In this document: positions 8,871 to 17,919 of the stretch, one piece after another | Numbering within the stretch: position 1 is the first letter of the stretch | How the letters are laid out: each line of letters starts with the position of its first letter | Assembly (NCBI RefSeq): GCF_039542385.1 | Contig: NZ_BAABIA010000008.1 | Coordinates: 186,001-250,000 of the forward strand | Source: Prosthecobacter algae | GTDB lineage: Bacteria; Verrucomicrobiota; Verrucomicrobiia; Verrucomicrobiales; Verrucomicrobiaceae | DNA: 64,000 nucleotides | Reading direction: 5' to 3' | Translations under genes and position numbers: made by a program | The notes under the pieces: model-generated | Told to the model about the DNA's origin: nothing | Seen by the model: only the letters and a program-made list of their open reading frames with translations | Database searches by the model: none

Positions 8871-10049
8871 ATGCGCGTCACTCTCATTTCCGGATTTCTC
8901 GGCTCTGGCAAGACCACTCTTCTACGTCGCCTTTTGCGTCAATGCAGGGGTCAGCGGCTGGGTGTCATCGTCAACGACATGAGCTCTCTGGATGTGGATG
9001 GCGACCTCGTCCGCAGCGGACAACGCCTTTCGGAATCCACTGGTAACTTCATCAGCCTCGCGGCAGGCTCCATCAGTGGCAGCCAGAGGCAGGCCTTTGC
9101 ACGGGTGCTCGATGATTGGTCTCCACGCAGGGATCTGGACCACATCCTCGTGGAGACTTCGGGCAGTTCGCATCCCTGGCCCTTGATTGAAGAAATCAAT
9201 CATCGCTCCACTTACACAATGGGCTGCGTAGTCACCCTGATCGATGCCAGAGCCTTTGCCGAAGATCAAGATGGCGGGGTGCTGCTCCATCAAAGCCTTA
9301 TTCACAATAAAGAGATAGGCAGACGCACAGAGGCCAATCTGATGGCGGAGCAGATTCAGTGTTCCAACCTTCTGCTGCTGACTAAAACAGACCGCACACC
9401 TCCTGAAGCTTTGCCCGGGATGATGGAATGCCTAAAGAGGCTGAATCCGCTGGCGGCCATTCATCCTGTCACTCATGGAGATATCTCGCCCGCACTTTTG
9501 CTGGAAGGGCCGTGTTGCAAAGTGGATGAGGTTTGTCGCTTGGCACTGGCAGGGATGGGCAGTATCGGCCAGGAGGCTTTGGGTGAATCCAGTTCCTACG
9601 GCATCGGTAGCGCCGAACTGACAGATCCACGCCCGTTTCATCCGCAGAGGCTGTGGGACTTGTTTCACCTTCAGTTAGGCCAGGGGGTGCACCGCAGCAA
9701 GGGGTTCATCTGGCTCGCCTCGCGGGATGAGCAGGTGCTTCTCTGGAACCAGGCAGCGGGCAGCATGGGGCTGGAATTGCTGGCCTATTGGAAGGCGGCT
9801 CTGGTTAAGGATCCGCTCGGCAAGCTGCTGCCGGAGGAGATCGCGCATCTGCAATTGCAGCTCAAAAAAGCCGATCCCCGCTTTGGGGACCGGCTCAATG
9901 AAATGACAGTTATCGGGACAGACCGTGACCGAAACGCTTTGATGGACGGGCTTCGGCAATGCCTTTGCACTGAGCCTGAGGTGCGCCACTGGCAGCGTGG
10001 CGGCACCTTTGAAGACCCCTGGCCCCAAATTTTGAGGCCCATTCCTTGA
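8871..10049 (+). CDS. COG0523 (CobW/ZigA-like) GTPase lacking the CxCC metal motif
   Basis: A 392-residue G3E-family GTPase counted from ATG 8871; a TTG five codons upstream would place the palindrome inside the gene. Visible motifs: Walker A GFLGSGKTT (8-16), VNDMSSLDVD (34-43, as in the ZigA-like branch), Walker B/G3 ETSG (95-98), G4 TKTD (171-174), and a C-terminal CobW_C domain from about RPFHPQRLW. Where COG0523 proteins carry the metal-binding NGCICC, this one reads AAGSISGS (64-71), with no cysteine. These proteins act as metallochaperones or zinc-allocation factors. Here the GTPase is intact but the canonical metal site is absent. It ends 4 bp from the convergent DUF2059 gene. Confidence 0.88.
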   Translation: MRVTLISGFLGSGKTTLLRRLLRQCRGQRLGVIVNDMSSLDVDGDLVRSGQRLSESTGNFISLAAGSISGSQRQAFARVLDDWSPRRDLDHILVETSGSSHPWPLIEEINHRSTYTMGCVVTLIDARAFAEDQDGGVLLHQSLIHNKEIGRRTEANLMAEQIQCSNLLLLTKTDRTPPEALPGMMECLKRLNPLAAIHPVTHGDISPALLLEGPCCKVDEVCRLALAGMGSIGQEALGESSSYGIGSAELTDPRPFHPQRLWDLFHLQLGQGVHRSKGFIWLASRDEQVLLWNQAAGSMGLELLAYWKAALVKDPLGKLLPEEIAHLQLQLKKADPRFGDRLNEMTVIGTDRDRNALMDGLRQCLCTEPEVRHWQRGGTFEDPWPQILRPIP

Positions 10050-10053
10050 GACC

Positions 10054-10527
10054 TTATTTGGTCATCTCTTCCTGAATGATCTGCATGATCTTAGGCTGCA
10101 ATGCCTGCGCTTTGGTGGCCCCCATTTTGGCGGCCTCAGGGAGCACTTTGAGCTGCTTGACGACGACGGTCTGAAACTCGGGCTTTTCCAGCAGCGGCAG
10201 CACGGCGTTGATTTCGGCCAGCGTGAGGTTCTGGGCATAAAGCTCCACCAGTTCACCCTTCATCTTGTCCCAGCCGATTTCGGCCTTCATGAATTCTTTG
10301 ACGCGCTCGATGGCGACTTTGAACTTCGCCTTCTGCTCTTCGGGCATCTGATCCACCGCACCACCCAAGGCGGATTCGAAGCCGGCCGTCATGGAGGTTT
10401 CATACTGCTCCTGCTGGTGCATGAGCTTGAACATTTTTTCAATGGCAGCCTGATGCTCGGGTTCCACCGCGAGGGCGGGAGTCAAAAAAGCGATGGCCAG
10501 GAATGCGCAGGAGATAAGTTTTTTCAT
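10054..10527 (-). CDS. Exported DUF2059-family protein
   Basis: A 157-residue protein with a clear Sec signal peptide (MKKLISCAFLAIAFLTPALA) and an all-helical remainder. The segment KGELVELYAQNLTLAEINAV followed by LPLLEKPEF is typical of DUF2059, a periplasmic domain of unknown function. It converges on the COG0523 gene and stands alone on this strand. I can assign no reaction. Confidence 0.82.
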   Translation of the reverse strand: MKKLISCAFLAIAFLTPALAVEPEHQAAIEKMFKLMHQQEQYETSMTAGFESALGGAVDQMPEEQKAKFKVAIERVKEFMKAEIGWDKMKGELVELYAQNLTLAEINAVLPLLEKPEFQTVVVKQLKVLPEAAKMGATKAQALQPKIMQIIQEEMTK

Positions 10528-10659
10528 AAGCAGAAATCCGAGCCAAGCGGTTTGTCATGACGTTGGCAATCCCAAAAGGGCAGCCCAAAACGATTTTAAC
10601 CGAAATTCCGACGGCAGATTTTGCCTTTGAAGTCGCGCTTTTGACCTTTAGGATGATTC

Positions 10660-11031
10660 ATGCTCCAGATCGTTTTCAATGACATCAGTGCGGCCGAGCT
10701 GTCCAGGCTGCCAACGCAAATCCAGTTTCACATCCTGGAGGCCCTGAATATTCAGTCCAGTGACCTGGACGAAAACATTCTCGCCAAAAAGTTTGGCGTG
10801 CTGGAGCGCGCAGCCAAGAAACTGTATCGCTGCCGTGCGGGCGACCACCGCATCTACTTTGCGGTGAATGATGGCGACGTCCGCATTCACCGGGTGCTGC
10901 ACAAAAACACCTTGGCCGATTTCCTCTACCGCAGCAACTTGCCCGGTGGCGGCGAAGATGAAGCGCTGAGCAAATCCAAGCATTTTTGGCAGCTCATTGA
11001 CGAAGGGGCCAAAACCCTGAAGACCGTCTGA
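10660..11031 (+). CDS. RelE/ParE-superfamily toxin-like protein, no partner visible
   Basis: A 123-residue protein starting at ATG 10660 behind an AGGAT ribosome-binding site. The stretch KKLYRCRAGDHRIYFAV then RIHRVLHKNTLADFLYR follows the RelE/ParE core (LRAGDYRIRY ... VLxVxHR). No antitoxin-sized gene lies within 100 bp on either side, and the protein carries an extra N-terminal ~40 residues and C-terminal tail. It may be a domesticated stand-alone relative rather than an active mRNA interferase. It is separated by 59 bp from the co-directional fusion gene downstream. Confidence 0.65.
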   Translation: MLQIVFNDISAAELSRLPTQIQFHILEALNIQSSDLDENILAKKFGVLERAAKKLYRCRAGDHRIYFAVNDGDVRIHRVLHKNTLADFLYRSNLPGGGEDEALSKSKHFWQLIDEGAKTLKTV

Positions 11032-11090
11032 AGCAGAGCCCCTGAGCAAGGAGGATTGACTCTTTCCGCAGCGTCCTCTTAGCTGCGGGC

Positions 11091-13388
11091 ATGCGTCCTC
11101 TCCTGCTCTTCTTTGTCCTGCTGACGGCCCTGTCACCAGCCCAGGAGTTCAAGCCAGAGGCACTCCGCACGCTGGATGCAGCCATTGAAAAGGCCGTGGC
11201 GAAAAAAAGTCCCGTCGGAGCTGTTTTATGGCTGGAACAGACAGAGAAAACGCACCGCATCGTGCGCGGCCAGCGCGCCCTGGAACCAGGCCCGGAAGAA
11301 CTGACCGAGGAGACGATTTTCGACCTCGCCTCCCTGACCAAGGTGGTGGCCACCGCACCGGCAGTGATGATACTGGTGGAAGAGGGGAAGCTGGACCTCG
11401 AAAAACCAGTGCAGACTTACCTCTCGGAATTTCAGGGCGAGGGGCGCGAACTCATCTGCCTGAGGCATCTGCTCACCCACACCTCCGGCCTCAAGCCCGG
11501 CATTCCACGTGAACCCGAGTGGACAGGCTATGACGAAGGCATCCGGCGTGCAGTCGGCACTGTGCCAGACGCCCCGCCCGACAGCTTTTTCCGCTACAGC
11601 GACATCAACTTCATTTTGTTAGGCGAAGTGGTTCGGCGTGTCAGTGGCGAGTCCCTGGATGCCTTCACTCAGAGGCAGCTTTTTTCGCCGCTGAAAATGA
11701 TCTCCACCCGCTACCTGCCACCTGCGGATTGGCAGTCCAAGACAGCCCCGACGGAAAAAGATGAAAACGGGGTGATGCTGCGCAGTGTCGTTCACGACCC
11801 CACCGCCCGCCGCATGGGGGGCATCGCAGGCCATGCGGGCCTGTTTTCCAATGCAGGCGACCTCGCCCGTTTTGCCCGGATGATTCTGAATGGCGGCGAA
11901 CTCGAAGGCACCCGAGTCTTAAAAACGGAGACCCTGCAACAGATGCAGCGGGTGCAAACGGCGGCCACCATCTATGAACGGCGGGGCCTTGGTTGGGATC
12001 TAGAATCCGCCTTTAGCAGACCACGAGGAGACATGTTTCCCATCGGTTCCTTTGGCCACACCGGATTCACCGGCACCAGCCTGTGGCTGGACCCGTATTC
12101 GAAGACCTTTGTCATCTTTCTGAGTTCACGCCTGCATCCCCAGGCCGGGAGCGGAGTGCGCGATCTCTACGAAGAGATCGGCAGTGCGGCCGCCCGCTGC
12201 GTGCCTGAATTCGACTTCAAAAAGGTGGCTGGCTCCATGCCCAAGCGCGGTGAAAAAGAGGTGCCCACGGTTCTCAATGGCATTGATGTTTTGCAGCGTG
12301 ACGGCTTCGCCCCCCTCCAGGGGCTACGGGTTGGGCTCATCACCAACCAGACTGGCATCAATGCCGAGCGCACCCCGACGATTGATCTACTGGCCCAGGC
12401 CCCCAAGGTGAAGCTGCGAGCTCTATTCAGTCCGGAGCATGGCATCCGAGGGGCGCTGGATCAGGAAAAGATCAACGACTCGGTGGACCGCAAAACGGGT
12501 CGCCCCATTCACAGCTTGTATGGCGAAAGACGTGCGCCGACACCAGAGCAGATGGCGGAGCTGGACGCCCTCGTCTTTGACATCCAGGACATCGGCTGCC
12601 GTTTCTACACCTATATTTCCACCCTGCGGCTGTGTCTCGAAGCCGCAGCAAAGGCTAACAAAAAGTTTTTCATTCTTGACCGGATAAATCCTATCGGTGG
12701 TATCGCCATGGAAGGCCCATCCATCGTGGACAAGGAGACCTTCACCGCCACTCACGCTATTCCTCTGCGGCACGGCATGACGCTGGGGGAACTGGCCCTC
12801 ATGCTAAATGGAGAACGCAAAATCCAGGCCGATTTGCAGGTGATCCGTGTCGAAGGCTGGCGGCGCGAACTGCTGTTCGACCAGACCGGACTCCCCTGGG
12901 TGAACCCTTCCCCCAACATGCGCAGCCTGGAGGCGGCCCTTCTCTATCCCGGCATCGGCCTCCTGGAATTTTCCATCAGCGTCGGCCGCGGCACCGACAG
13001 TCCCTTTGAGATCCTGGGTGCACCTTATGCAGATGATCGGCAGCTCGCTTATGAGCTCAACAAACTAGGCCTGCCAGGGCTGCGTTTTATGCCCGTGCGG
13101 TTCACCCCCACGGCCAGCATTTTCAAGGACCAAAACTGCGGCGGTGTGCGCCTCCAGATTACCGACCGCGATGCCCTCCGTTCCGTGCAGGCGGGGATGG
13201 CCATCGTGGCTGTCTTCCAGCGCCTTTATCCCAAGCAATTCAACCTGGAGAAAGTGAACACCCTGCTCAATCACGCCACCTTGCTCAAGGCCGCCAAAGA
13301 CGGCAAAAGCGGGATCGAGATCAGCCGCCTCTGGGCCTCAGAAACGGCCGCCTTTGAGGCAAGGCGGGCAGCTTTCCTTCTCTACTAG
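11091..13388 (+). CDS. Fused serine beta-lactamase-fold hydrolase and DUF1343/NamZ exo-N-acetylmuramidase
   Basis: A 765-residue exported protein (signal peptide ends near LLTALSPAQ). Residues ~20-365 are a class C beta-lactamase-like domain: SLTK (S81, K84), YSD (169-171) and HTG (323-325). Residues ~395-765 are DUF1343, with the diagnostic FSPEHGIRG (446-454). In Bacillus subtilis the equivalents AmiE and NamZ are separate neighbouring genes for recycling MurNAc-containing muropeptides: the lactamase-fold enzyme cleaves MurNAc-peptide and NamZ removes terminal MurNAc. Here both steps would be on one secreted chain. It converges, with a 3-bp gap, on the SDR/shikimate kinase gene, whose operon partner is a muramoyl amidase, so the context fits wall turnover. 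Confidence 0.87.
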   Translation: MRPLLLFFVLLTALSPAQEFKPEALRTLDAAIEKAVAKKSPVGAVLWLEQTEKTHRIVRGQRALEPGPEELTEETIFDLASLTKVVATAPAVMILVEEGKLDLEKPVQTYLSEFQGEGRELICLRHLLTHTSGLKPGIPREPEWTGYDEGIRRAVGTVPDAPPDSFFRYSDINFILLGEVVRRVSGESLDAFTQRQLFSPLKMISTRYLPPADWQSKTAPTEKDENGVMLRSVVHDPTARRMGGIAGHAGLFSNAGDLARFARMILNGGELEGTRVLKTETLQQMQRVQTAATIYERRGLGWDLESAFSRPRGDMFPIGSFGHTGFTGTSLWLDPYSKTFVIFLSSRLHPQAGSGVRDLYEEIGSAAARCVPEFDFKKVAGSMPKRGEKEVPTVLNGIDVLQRDGFAPLQGLRVGLITNQTGINAERTPTIDLLAQAPKVKLRALFSPEHGIRGALDQEKINDSVDRKTGRPIHSLYGERRAPTPEQMAELDALVFDIQDIGCRFYTYISTLRLCLEAAAKANKKFFILDRINPIGGIAMEGPSIVDKETFTATHAIPLRHGMTLGELALMLNGERKIQADLQVIRVEGWRRELLFDQTGLPWVNPSPNMRSLEAALLYPGIGLLEFSISVGRGTDSPFEILGAPYADDRQLAYELNKLGLPGLRFMPVRFTPTASIFKDQNCGGVRLQITDRDALRSVQAGMAIVAVFQRLYPKQFNLEKVNTLLNHATLLKAAKDGKSGIEISRLWASETAAFEARRAAFLLY

Positions 13389-13391
13389 CGG

Positions 13392-14849
13392 TCAGCGCTG
13401 GGCGAAGAAAATGCGGGCGCTTTCGGCCACGCCATAGGCACTTTCTTGCTGACTGAGTTCATCCGTCTGGATACGCAGGTCCGCGAGCTGCTTGTAAATG
13501 GGTTTCCTCTCACCCAAAAGTCGCTCCAGCTTCACCAAAGGAGGTTCTTCGCCGCGCAGAAGAGGCCGGTCATTGTTACCCGCAGTGCGGCGGGCCAGCA
13601 GCCTCACGTCCGCCTCCAGCCAGGTGATGAAACCGAGATGTTTCAACAAGGGCAAATTACGCGGCTGGGTGATGATGCCCCCACCGGTCGCAATGACGCA
13701 GTGGCGACGACCTAACAAACTGCGCAACACTGCCGATTCGCGTTGGCGGAAACCGGGCTCCCCTTCCTTGGCAAAGATCTCCGGAATGCTGCAGCCCGCC
13801 TGATCAATGATGAGGTGGTCCGTATCCACAAACTGGAAGCCGAGCATCTGCGCCACCATACGGCCCACGGTGGATTTGCCACTGCCCATGAGCCCTATCA
13901 GCAGGATGTTTTCAGCCCGAGGCAAATACCCCTCGCTGCCCTCAGCCACCAATTGCAAAATGGAAGGGGCGAGCTCGGGATCATCTCGCAGGGCCGCAAA
14001 ATAATCCGAATACTGCGGGGCCCAGCCTGTGGCGCGCAGCCGGGCGTTGGAGACATGCTTGTGCGTCCAGCCGCGTTTACGCCCCGGATCGGGTGCTTTT
14101 TCCGCAGGCACCTGGAGATTAAAAAGAGGGGCCAGTTTTTCCAGGCATTCGCGCTGGGTTAGGCGTGCATCATCCACGACATTGTAGATGCCGAGTAGCT
14201 TTTGAGTGACGATGTGTACCAGCGCCGCAGCCGCATCATCCGCGTGGATCTGATTGAGCAGCCGCCCATCGGGCGCCCCTTTATTCACCTCGATGCCGCT
14301 TTTGCCTTCGAGGAGGTTTTTCAGCACAAACGAACGACCAGGACCATAGATGCCTGCCAGCCGGGCCACGGCTCCGCCGTTCTCCAAAGCCAGTCTTTCT
14401 GCCGCTAGCAGCAGGCGGCCAGTTTCCTTGCCTGGATCTGCGGGGCTGGTTTCATCCACCTCGCTACCGTCCGTCTGTGGATAGACACTGGTGCTGCCCG
14501 TGTAGAGCGGAAAGGCACCTGGGAAAGTGGCCAGCAGATGCCCCATGCCATCCACATAAACGGCCTGGTACATTTCAGGCCCGCCTTTGCTGGAGCTGGC
14601 GCAATGAATGAAAGCATCAGGCACCCAGGCAGGGGTCGCTCCCTCCGCCATTCCTTCACACTGCGCCCGCAGTGAGGCCACTGAGGCGGCATCACTGACA
14701 TCGCAGGCCATGACCCGCCAGGGTTTGTGGATCAGCCGCTCCGCCGAGGTGGAGGAATGCGTCACCCCCACCACCTCATGCCCGGCAGCATGGAGGATAT
14801 CCGCCGTGCGTGCGCCGACGAAGCCGCAACCGACGATGAGTACTCTCAT
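13392..14849 (-). CDS. Fusion of NAD-dependent epimerase-like SDR and shikimate kinase
   Basis: A 485-residue two-domain protein. Residues 1-~300 form an extended SDR/YeeZ-like Rossmann domain (VGCGFVGART at 6-15; TGSTSVYPQ at 117-125). Residues ~312-485 are shikimate kinase: P-loop GLMGSGKST (319-327), FVDTD, GGGII and RPLL. The kinase step phosphorylates shikimate in the chorismate pathway. The substrate of the SDR part is not evident; it lacks a clear YxxxK. Its ATG overlaps the stop of the upstream amidase gene by four bases (ATGA), so the two are translationally coupled. The fusion is uninterrupted in this sequence. Confidence 0.85.
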   Translation of the reverse strand: MRVLIVGCGFVGARTADILHAAGHEVVGVTHSSTSAERLIHKPWRVMACDVSDAASVASLRAQCEGMAEGATPAWVPDAFIHCASSSKGGPEMYQAVYVDGMGHLLATFPGAFPLYTGSTSVYPQTDGSEVDETSPADPGKETGRLLLAAERLALENGGAVARLAGIYGPGRSFVLKNLLEGKSGIEVNKGAPDGRLLNQIHADDAAAALVHIVTQKLLGIYNVVDDARLTQRECLEKLAPLFNLQVPAEKAPDPGRKRGWTHKHVSNARLRATGWAPQYSDYFAALRDDPELAPSILQLVAEGSEGYLPRAENILLIGLMGSGKSTVGRMVAQMLGFQFVDTDHLIIDQAGCSIPEIFAKEGEPGFRQRESAVLRSLLGRRHCVIATGGGIITQPRNLPLLKHLGFITWLEADVRLLARRTAGNNDRPLLRGEEPPLVKLERLLGERKPIYKQLADLRIQTDELSQQESAYGVAESARIFFAQR

Positions 14850-16171
14850 GAGGGGCGGCGCTGAGATTGATAATAGGAAACGAGGCCCTGCACGACTCCG
14901 CGCACATAGTCCTCGATGGCGCTGGGCTGCAATCTGCCCCCGATCAAGGTCCGGCCGACAAAATGGCCAACCAGCAAGCGGCGGTAGGTTTCTTCATGAT
15001 TCATGACAAAAGGCTCCAGGTAAACGACAGGGCAGTGATACAGACGGTTGGCCAGCAGGTTCCGTGCATAAACATACGGGTTCGCACCGGCCTTGCGAGC
15101 ATTTGGCGTGGTGTAGATGTAGGCAGGCAGGCGCGTGGCGCGGGCCATCCCTTCTGCGACAGCGGTGGCGAGGGGAATTTCCTCCTCATGCACCCGGCTG
15201 AAAAGCCGCGAGAACATCTCATAGCGCACGTCCTGTTGCTCCAGTTCCACCGGTGCGTAGCACCCATTCACCAGCACATGCAGATGATTTTGTGGGGAGA
15301 ACTGCGGGGCATCCGCCGAGCCCCAGGACTCCGCATTGAAATGCAGGCAGAGCACAATGTCAGGCTTGATGTGGCGATTGACCTTGTCCGCCCGGGCGTG
15401 GATCTCGCTGACACGATAAAACAGCTTTTCCGTCTGCCACTGGACGGTGATGATTTTAGCATCGCCCTTCAGTCCCTCATAACTGGCGGCGGGAGTGAGG
15501 ACCCCATATTGCTTGAGCGTTTCGCGGGCAAGCCGATCAAAATCGCCTGGGCGCAGCTCGGTCACCGGTTCTTGTTTGTCGCGCACCAGAGTAACGACAG
15601 CTCCCAGGGCCTTGAGCCGCTCGCTCAAAACCTGCGCCGTCAGCAGGGACATGTCCCCTTCCCGGATGCTTTCTCCGGGGCTGAAGCTCAAAAAACGCTC
15701 CTCCATCTGCGCCCACTGGCCACCGATGTGGCCGGGATCCAAGGCGACGTGCAAATCGCTCAATGGTGGGCGACCCTGAAGTGGCGGCAGATCCGCCGCA
15801 CGTCGCCAGGATAGGGCAGGTTTTGGAGACGTCGCCGAGGCGGCCCCCTTGAAGGCCAGCTTCAGTTCGGGTTCGAGGGCATCCCCTGTCGGGATCCGCA
15901 GGCCATCCGCCACGACCTGGAAAGGCGGGGGCAGCCCGGTCTCCGGCGAGTAAATTTCACGCCACGCCTTCTCAAACTCTTCCTTGGTCAGCGTGCCCGC
16001 AAAGGCTGAGAGGGCCGACCAGTCCGGCACCTTCCCCAACGGACTGACTTTGGCCAAGCGATCCAGATCCGGCGCTGCCGCAAGCGGCACGGTCTCCTGT
16101 GCAGGCAGCGCGATGGCACAGCCCCAAAGGCAGCCCAGCACAAAACGGCCGTTTTTGAAAAGGAACAACAT
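14846..16171 (-). CDS. Secreted N-acetylmuramoyl-L-alanine amidase (Amidase_3)
   Basis: A 441-residue protein with an N-terminal hydrophobic export signal (VLGCLWGCAIALPAQ). The zinc site of Amidase_3 enzymes is visible: HVALDPGHIGG (H148), the glutamate region ESIREGDMSLLTAQVL and LCLHFNAE (H277), with a later catalytic glutamate likely in VVYLEPF. These enzymes cut the MurNAc-L-Ala bond in peptidoglycan. The N-terminal ~130 residues are a spacer of unknown fold. First gene of a two-gene operon with the SDR/shikimate kinase fusion; the 50-bp gap to the divergent ymdB-like gene must contain both promoters. Confidence 0.9.
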   Translation of the reverse strand: MLFLFKNGRFVLGCLWGCAIALPAQETVPLAAAPDLDRLAKVSPLGKVPDWSALSAFAGTLTKEEFEKAWREIYSPETGLPPPFQVVADGLRIPTGDALEPELKLAFKGAASATSPKPALSWRRAADLPPLQGRPPLSDLHVALDPGHIGGQWAQMEERFLSFSPGESIREGDMSLLTAQVLSERLKALGAVVTLVRDKQEPVTELRPGDFDRLARETLKQYGVLTPAASYEGLKGDAKIITVQWQTEKLFYRVSEIHARADKVNRHIKPDIVLCLHFNAESWGSADAPQFSPQNHLHVLVNGCYAPVELEQQDVRYEMFSRLFSRVHEEEIPLATAVAEGMARATRLPAYIYTTPNARKAGANPYVYARNLLANRLYHCPVVYLEPFVMNHEETYRRLLVGHFVGRTLIGGRLQPSAIEDYVRGVVQGLVSYYQSQRRPS

Positions 16172-16221
16172 GATTGCATCCTAGACTTGATGCAGCCCGG
16201 CATCATCTACTAAGTGCGGGC

Positions 16222-17043
16222 ATGTCCGATGACACCGCAGAATCCCCGCCCGAACTCTTCCGCATTCTCTTTTTGGGAGACATCGTCGGCGAACCTGGCC
16301 GCAAGGCGGTGATCACCCTGCTGCCACTGCTTCGGGAGGAGCTGAAGGTGGACTTTGCCATTGTGAACGGAGAAAACTCCGCCGCTGGCCGGGGCATCAC
16401 CCCGAAGATCGCCATCAGTCTCATGCGAGCCAAGGCGGATGTCATCACCACCGGTGACCATATTTGGGACCAGAAAGAGATCGTCCCCTTTCTTTACGAT
16501 GAACCGCGCCTGCTGCGGCCCATCAACTACCCTGCCGGGGCTCCAGGCAATGGCTCGCTGATCCTCCAGACCAAGCGCTGCAAGGTGGGAGTCATCAATC
16601 TCCAGGGCCGCACCTTCATGCGCGATGCGCTGGAAAACCCCTTCCCCACGGTGACCAAGGCCGTGGAGGAGATGCGCAAAGAAACACCCGTGATCTTTGT
16701 GGATTTCCATGCCGAAGCCACCAGTGAAAAAGTGGCCATGGGCTGGCATCTAGACGGTCTCGTTAGCGCCGTGGTAGGCACCCATACCCACGTGCCGACA
16801 GCGGATGAGCGCGTGCTTCCCAAGGGGACCGCCTTCCAAAGCGACGCCGGCATGTGCGGCCCGGTGGATTCCATCATCGGTAGCCAGATCGAGCCTGTGC
16901 TGGAAAAATTCCACACCCAGCTCCCCACCAAGTTCGGCGTGGGACGCGGTCCTGTCCGGGTGAATGGAGCCCTGATCACGCTAGACCCTACCACCGGCAA
17001 GGCCGTCTCCATCGAGCGCATCGCACGCGTCTGGCACGAATAA
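16222..17043 (+). CDS. YmdB-family metallophosphoesterase
   Basis: A 273-residue protein counted from ATG 16222 (MSDDTAESPPELFRILF); an upstream TTG adds an unconvincing leader that overlaps the promoter of the divergent amidase. Metal-ligand motifs of the TIGR00282/YmdB family are in order: FLGDIVGEPGR, VNGENSAAGRG, TTGDHIWD, VDFHAEATSEK and VGTHTHVPTAD. Homologues hydrolyse 2',3'-cyclic nucleotides and influence motility and biofilm choice in Bacillus. It is cytosolic and apparently monocistronic; the downstream permease gene converges on it after 10 bp. Confidence 0.9.
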   Translation: MSDDTAESPPELFRILFLGDIVGEPGRKAVITLLPLLREELKVDFAIVNGENSAAGRGITPKIAISLMRAKADVITTGDHIWDQKEIVPFLYDEPRLLRPINYPAGAPGNGSLILQTKRCKVGVINLQGRTFMRDALENPFPTVTKAVEEMRKETPVIFVDFHAEATSEKVAMGWHLDGLVSAVVGTHTHVPTADERVLPKGTAFQSDAGMCGPVDSIIGSQIEPVLEKFHTQLPTKFGVGRGPVRVNGALITLDPTTGKAVSIERIARVWHE

Positions 17044-17053
17044 GCACCGCCAT

Positions 17054-17911
17054 TCAAACCCGTCCGCGTTTGCTGAACAGGCCGTAGCGGGGGCTGAAAA
17101 TGTACGCCAGCAGGAAGAGCCCGCCCAGCACCACGATGATACTGGCGCTCACCGACCAGCCCAGCGGGTAGCTGAGGAAGAATGCCGCCGCAGAGCCGAA
17201 AGCGCCAATCAATCCGCCGCCCCAGAACAAGGCGCGGGCGTTGTTGGTCAGTAGATAAACGGTGGCCGCTGGGGCCACCATCAGCCCCACGCTGAGGATG
17301 CAGCCCACCGCCTGTAGCGATGAGATGAGCACCAGGATGGTGATGCCAAAGGTGGCGTAATTCAGAAAACGCACCGGCACACCCAGACTGGCGGCGATGT
17401 TCGGCTCGAAAAGATAGATCAGTAACGGGCGCTGTAGAGCGGTGAGCGTCAGCACTGCGATGGCACTTATGCCAAAGGCAATCCACATATCACTGTCCGC
17501 CATGCCGACGATACTGCCGAAGAGCCATTCGTCCAGCTTTTGCCTAACATTGAGTTGGGTCAAAATAAGATACCCGCCAGCAAAGGCTGTGGTGTAGAGG
17601 ATGCCCATGGAGGTATCCTGATCCAGCCGTGAAGTGCGTGAGAGGAAGATAGACCCCAGCCCAACCAAAAGTGCGGCAAAAAGCGCCCCGGCCAGGGCGC
17701 TCCATTGGGACAGACCGACCATGAGCACGGACAGGGCAATGCCCGGCAGAAGCGCATGGGATAGCGTACCCACCTTCAGCGCAGACTTTCGCAGCACGAC
17801 AAAGGCGCTGACAAAACCGTTGGCGAAACCGATCATCAAACAAGCCAGCAAGGCCCGCTTGGCGATGGGTTCCGCCAGGAAATCAGCAAGAGAGGGAAGA
17901 TCAGCAGGCAT
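17054..17911 (-). CDS. Metal ABC transporter permease (ZnuB/MntB family)
   Basis: Polytopic 285-residue protein with about eight hydrophobic segments. Typical ABC-3 sequences are present: FVVLRKSALKVGTLSHALLP (near residue 40), DTSMGILYTTAFAGGYL and the C-terminal SVGLMVAPAATVYLLT. It forms the membrane channel for divalent metal import (Zn, Mn or Fe). It lies 8 bp downstream of the ATPase gene on the same strand. No periplasmic binding protein is encoded in the window, which is unusual for this family. Confidence 0.92.
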   Translation of the reverse strand: MPADLPSLADFLAEPIAKRALLACLMIGFANGFVSAFVVLRKSALKVGTLSHALLPGIALSVLMVGLSQWSALAGALFAALLVGLGSIFLSRTSRLDQDTSMGILYTTAFAGGYLILTQLNVRQKLDEWLFGSIVGMADSDMWIAFGISAIAVLTLTALQRPLLIYLFEPNIAASLGVPVRFLNYATFGITILVLISSLQAVGCILSVGLMVAPAATVYLLTNNARALFWGGGLIGAFGSAAAFFLSYPLGWSVSASIIVVLGGLFLLAYIFSPRYGLFSKRGRV

Positions 17912-17919
17912 GAGAAAAA

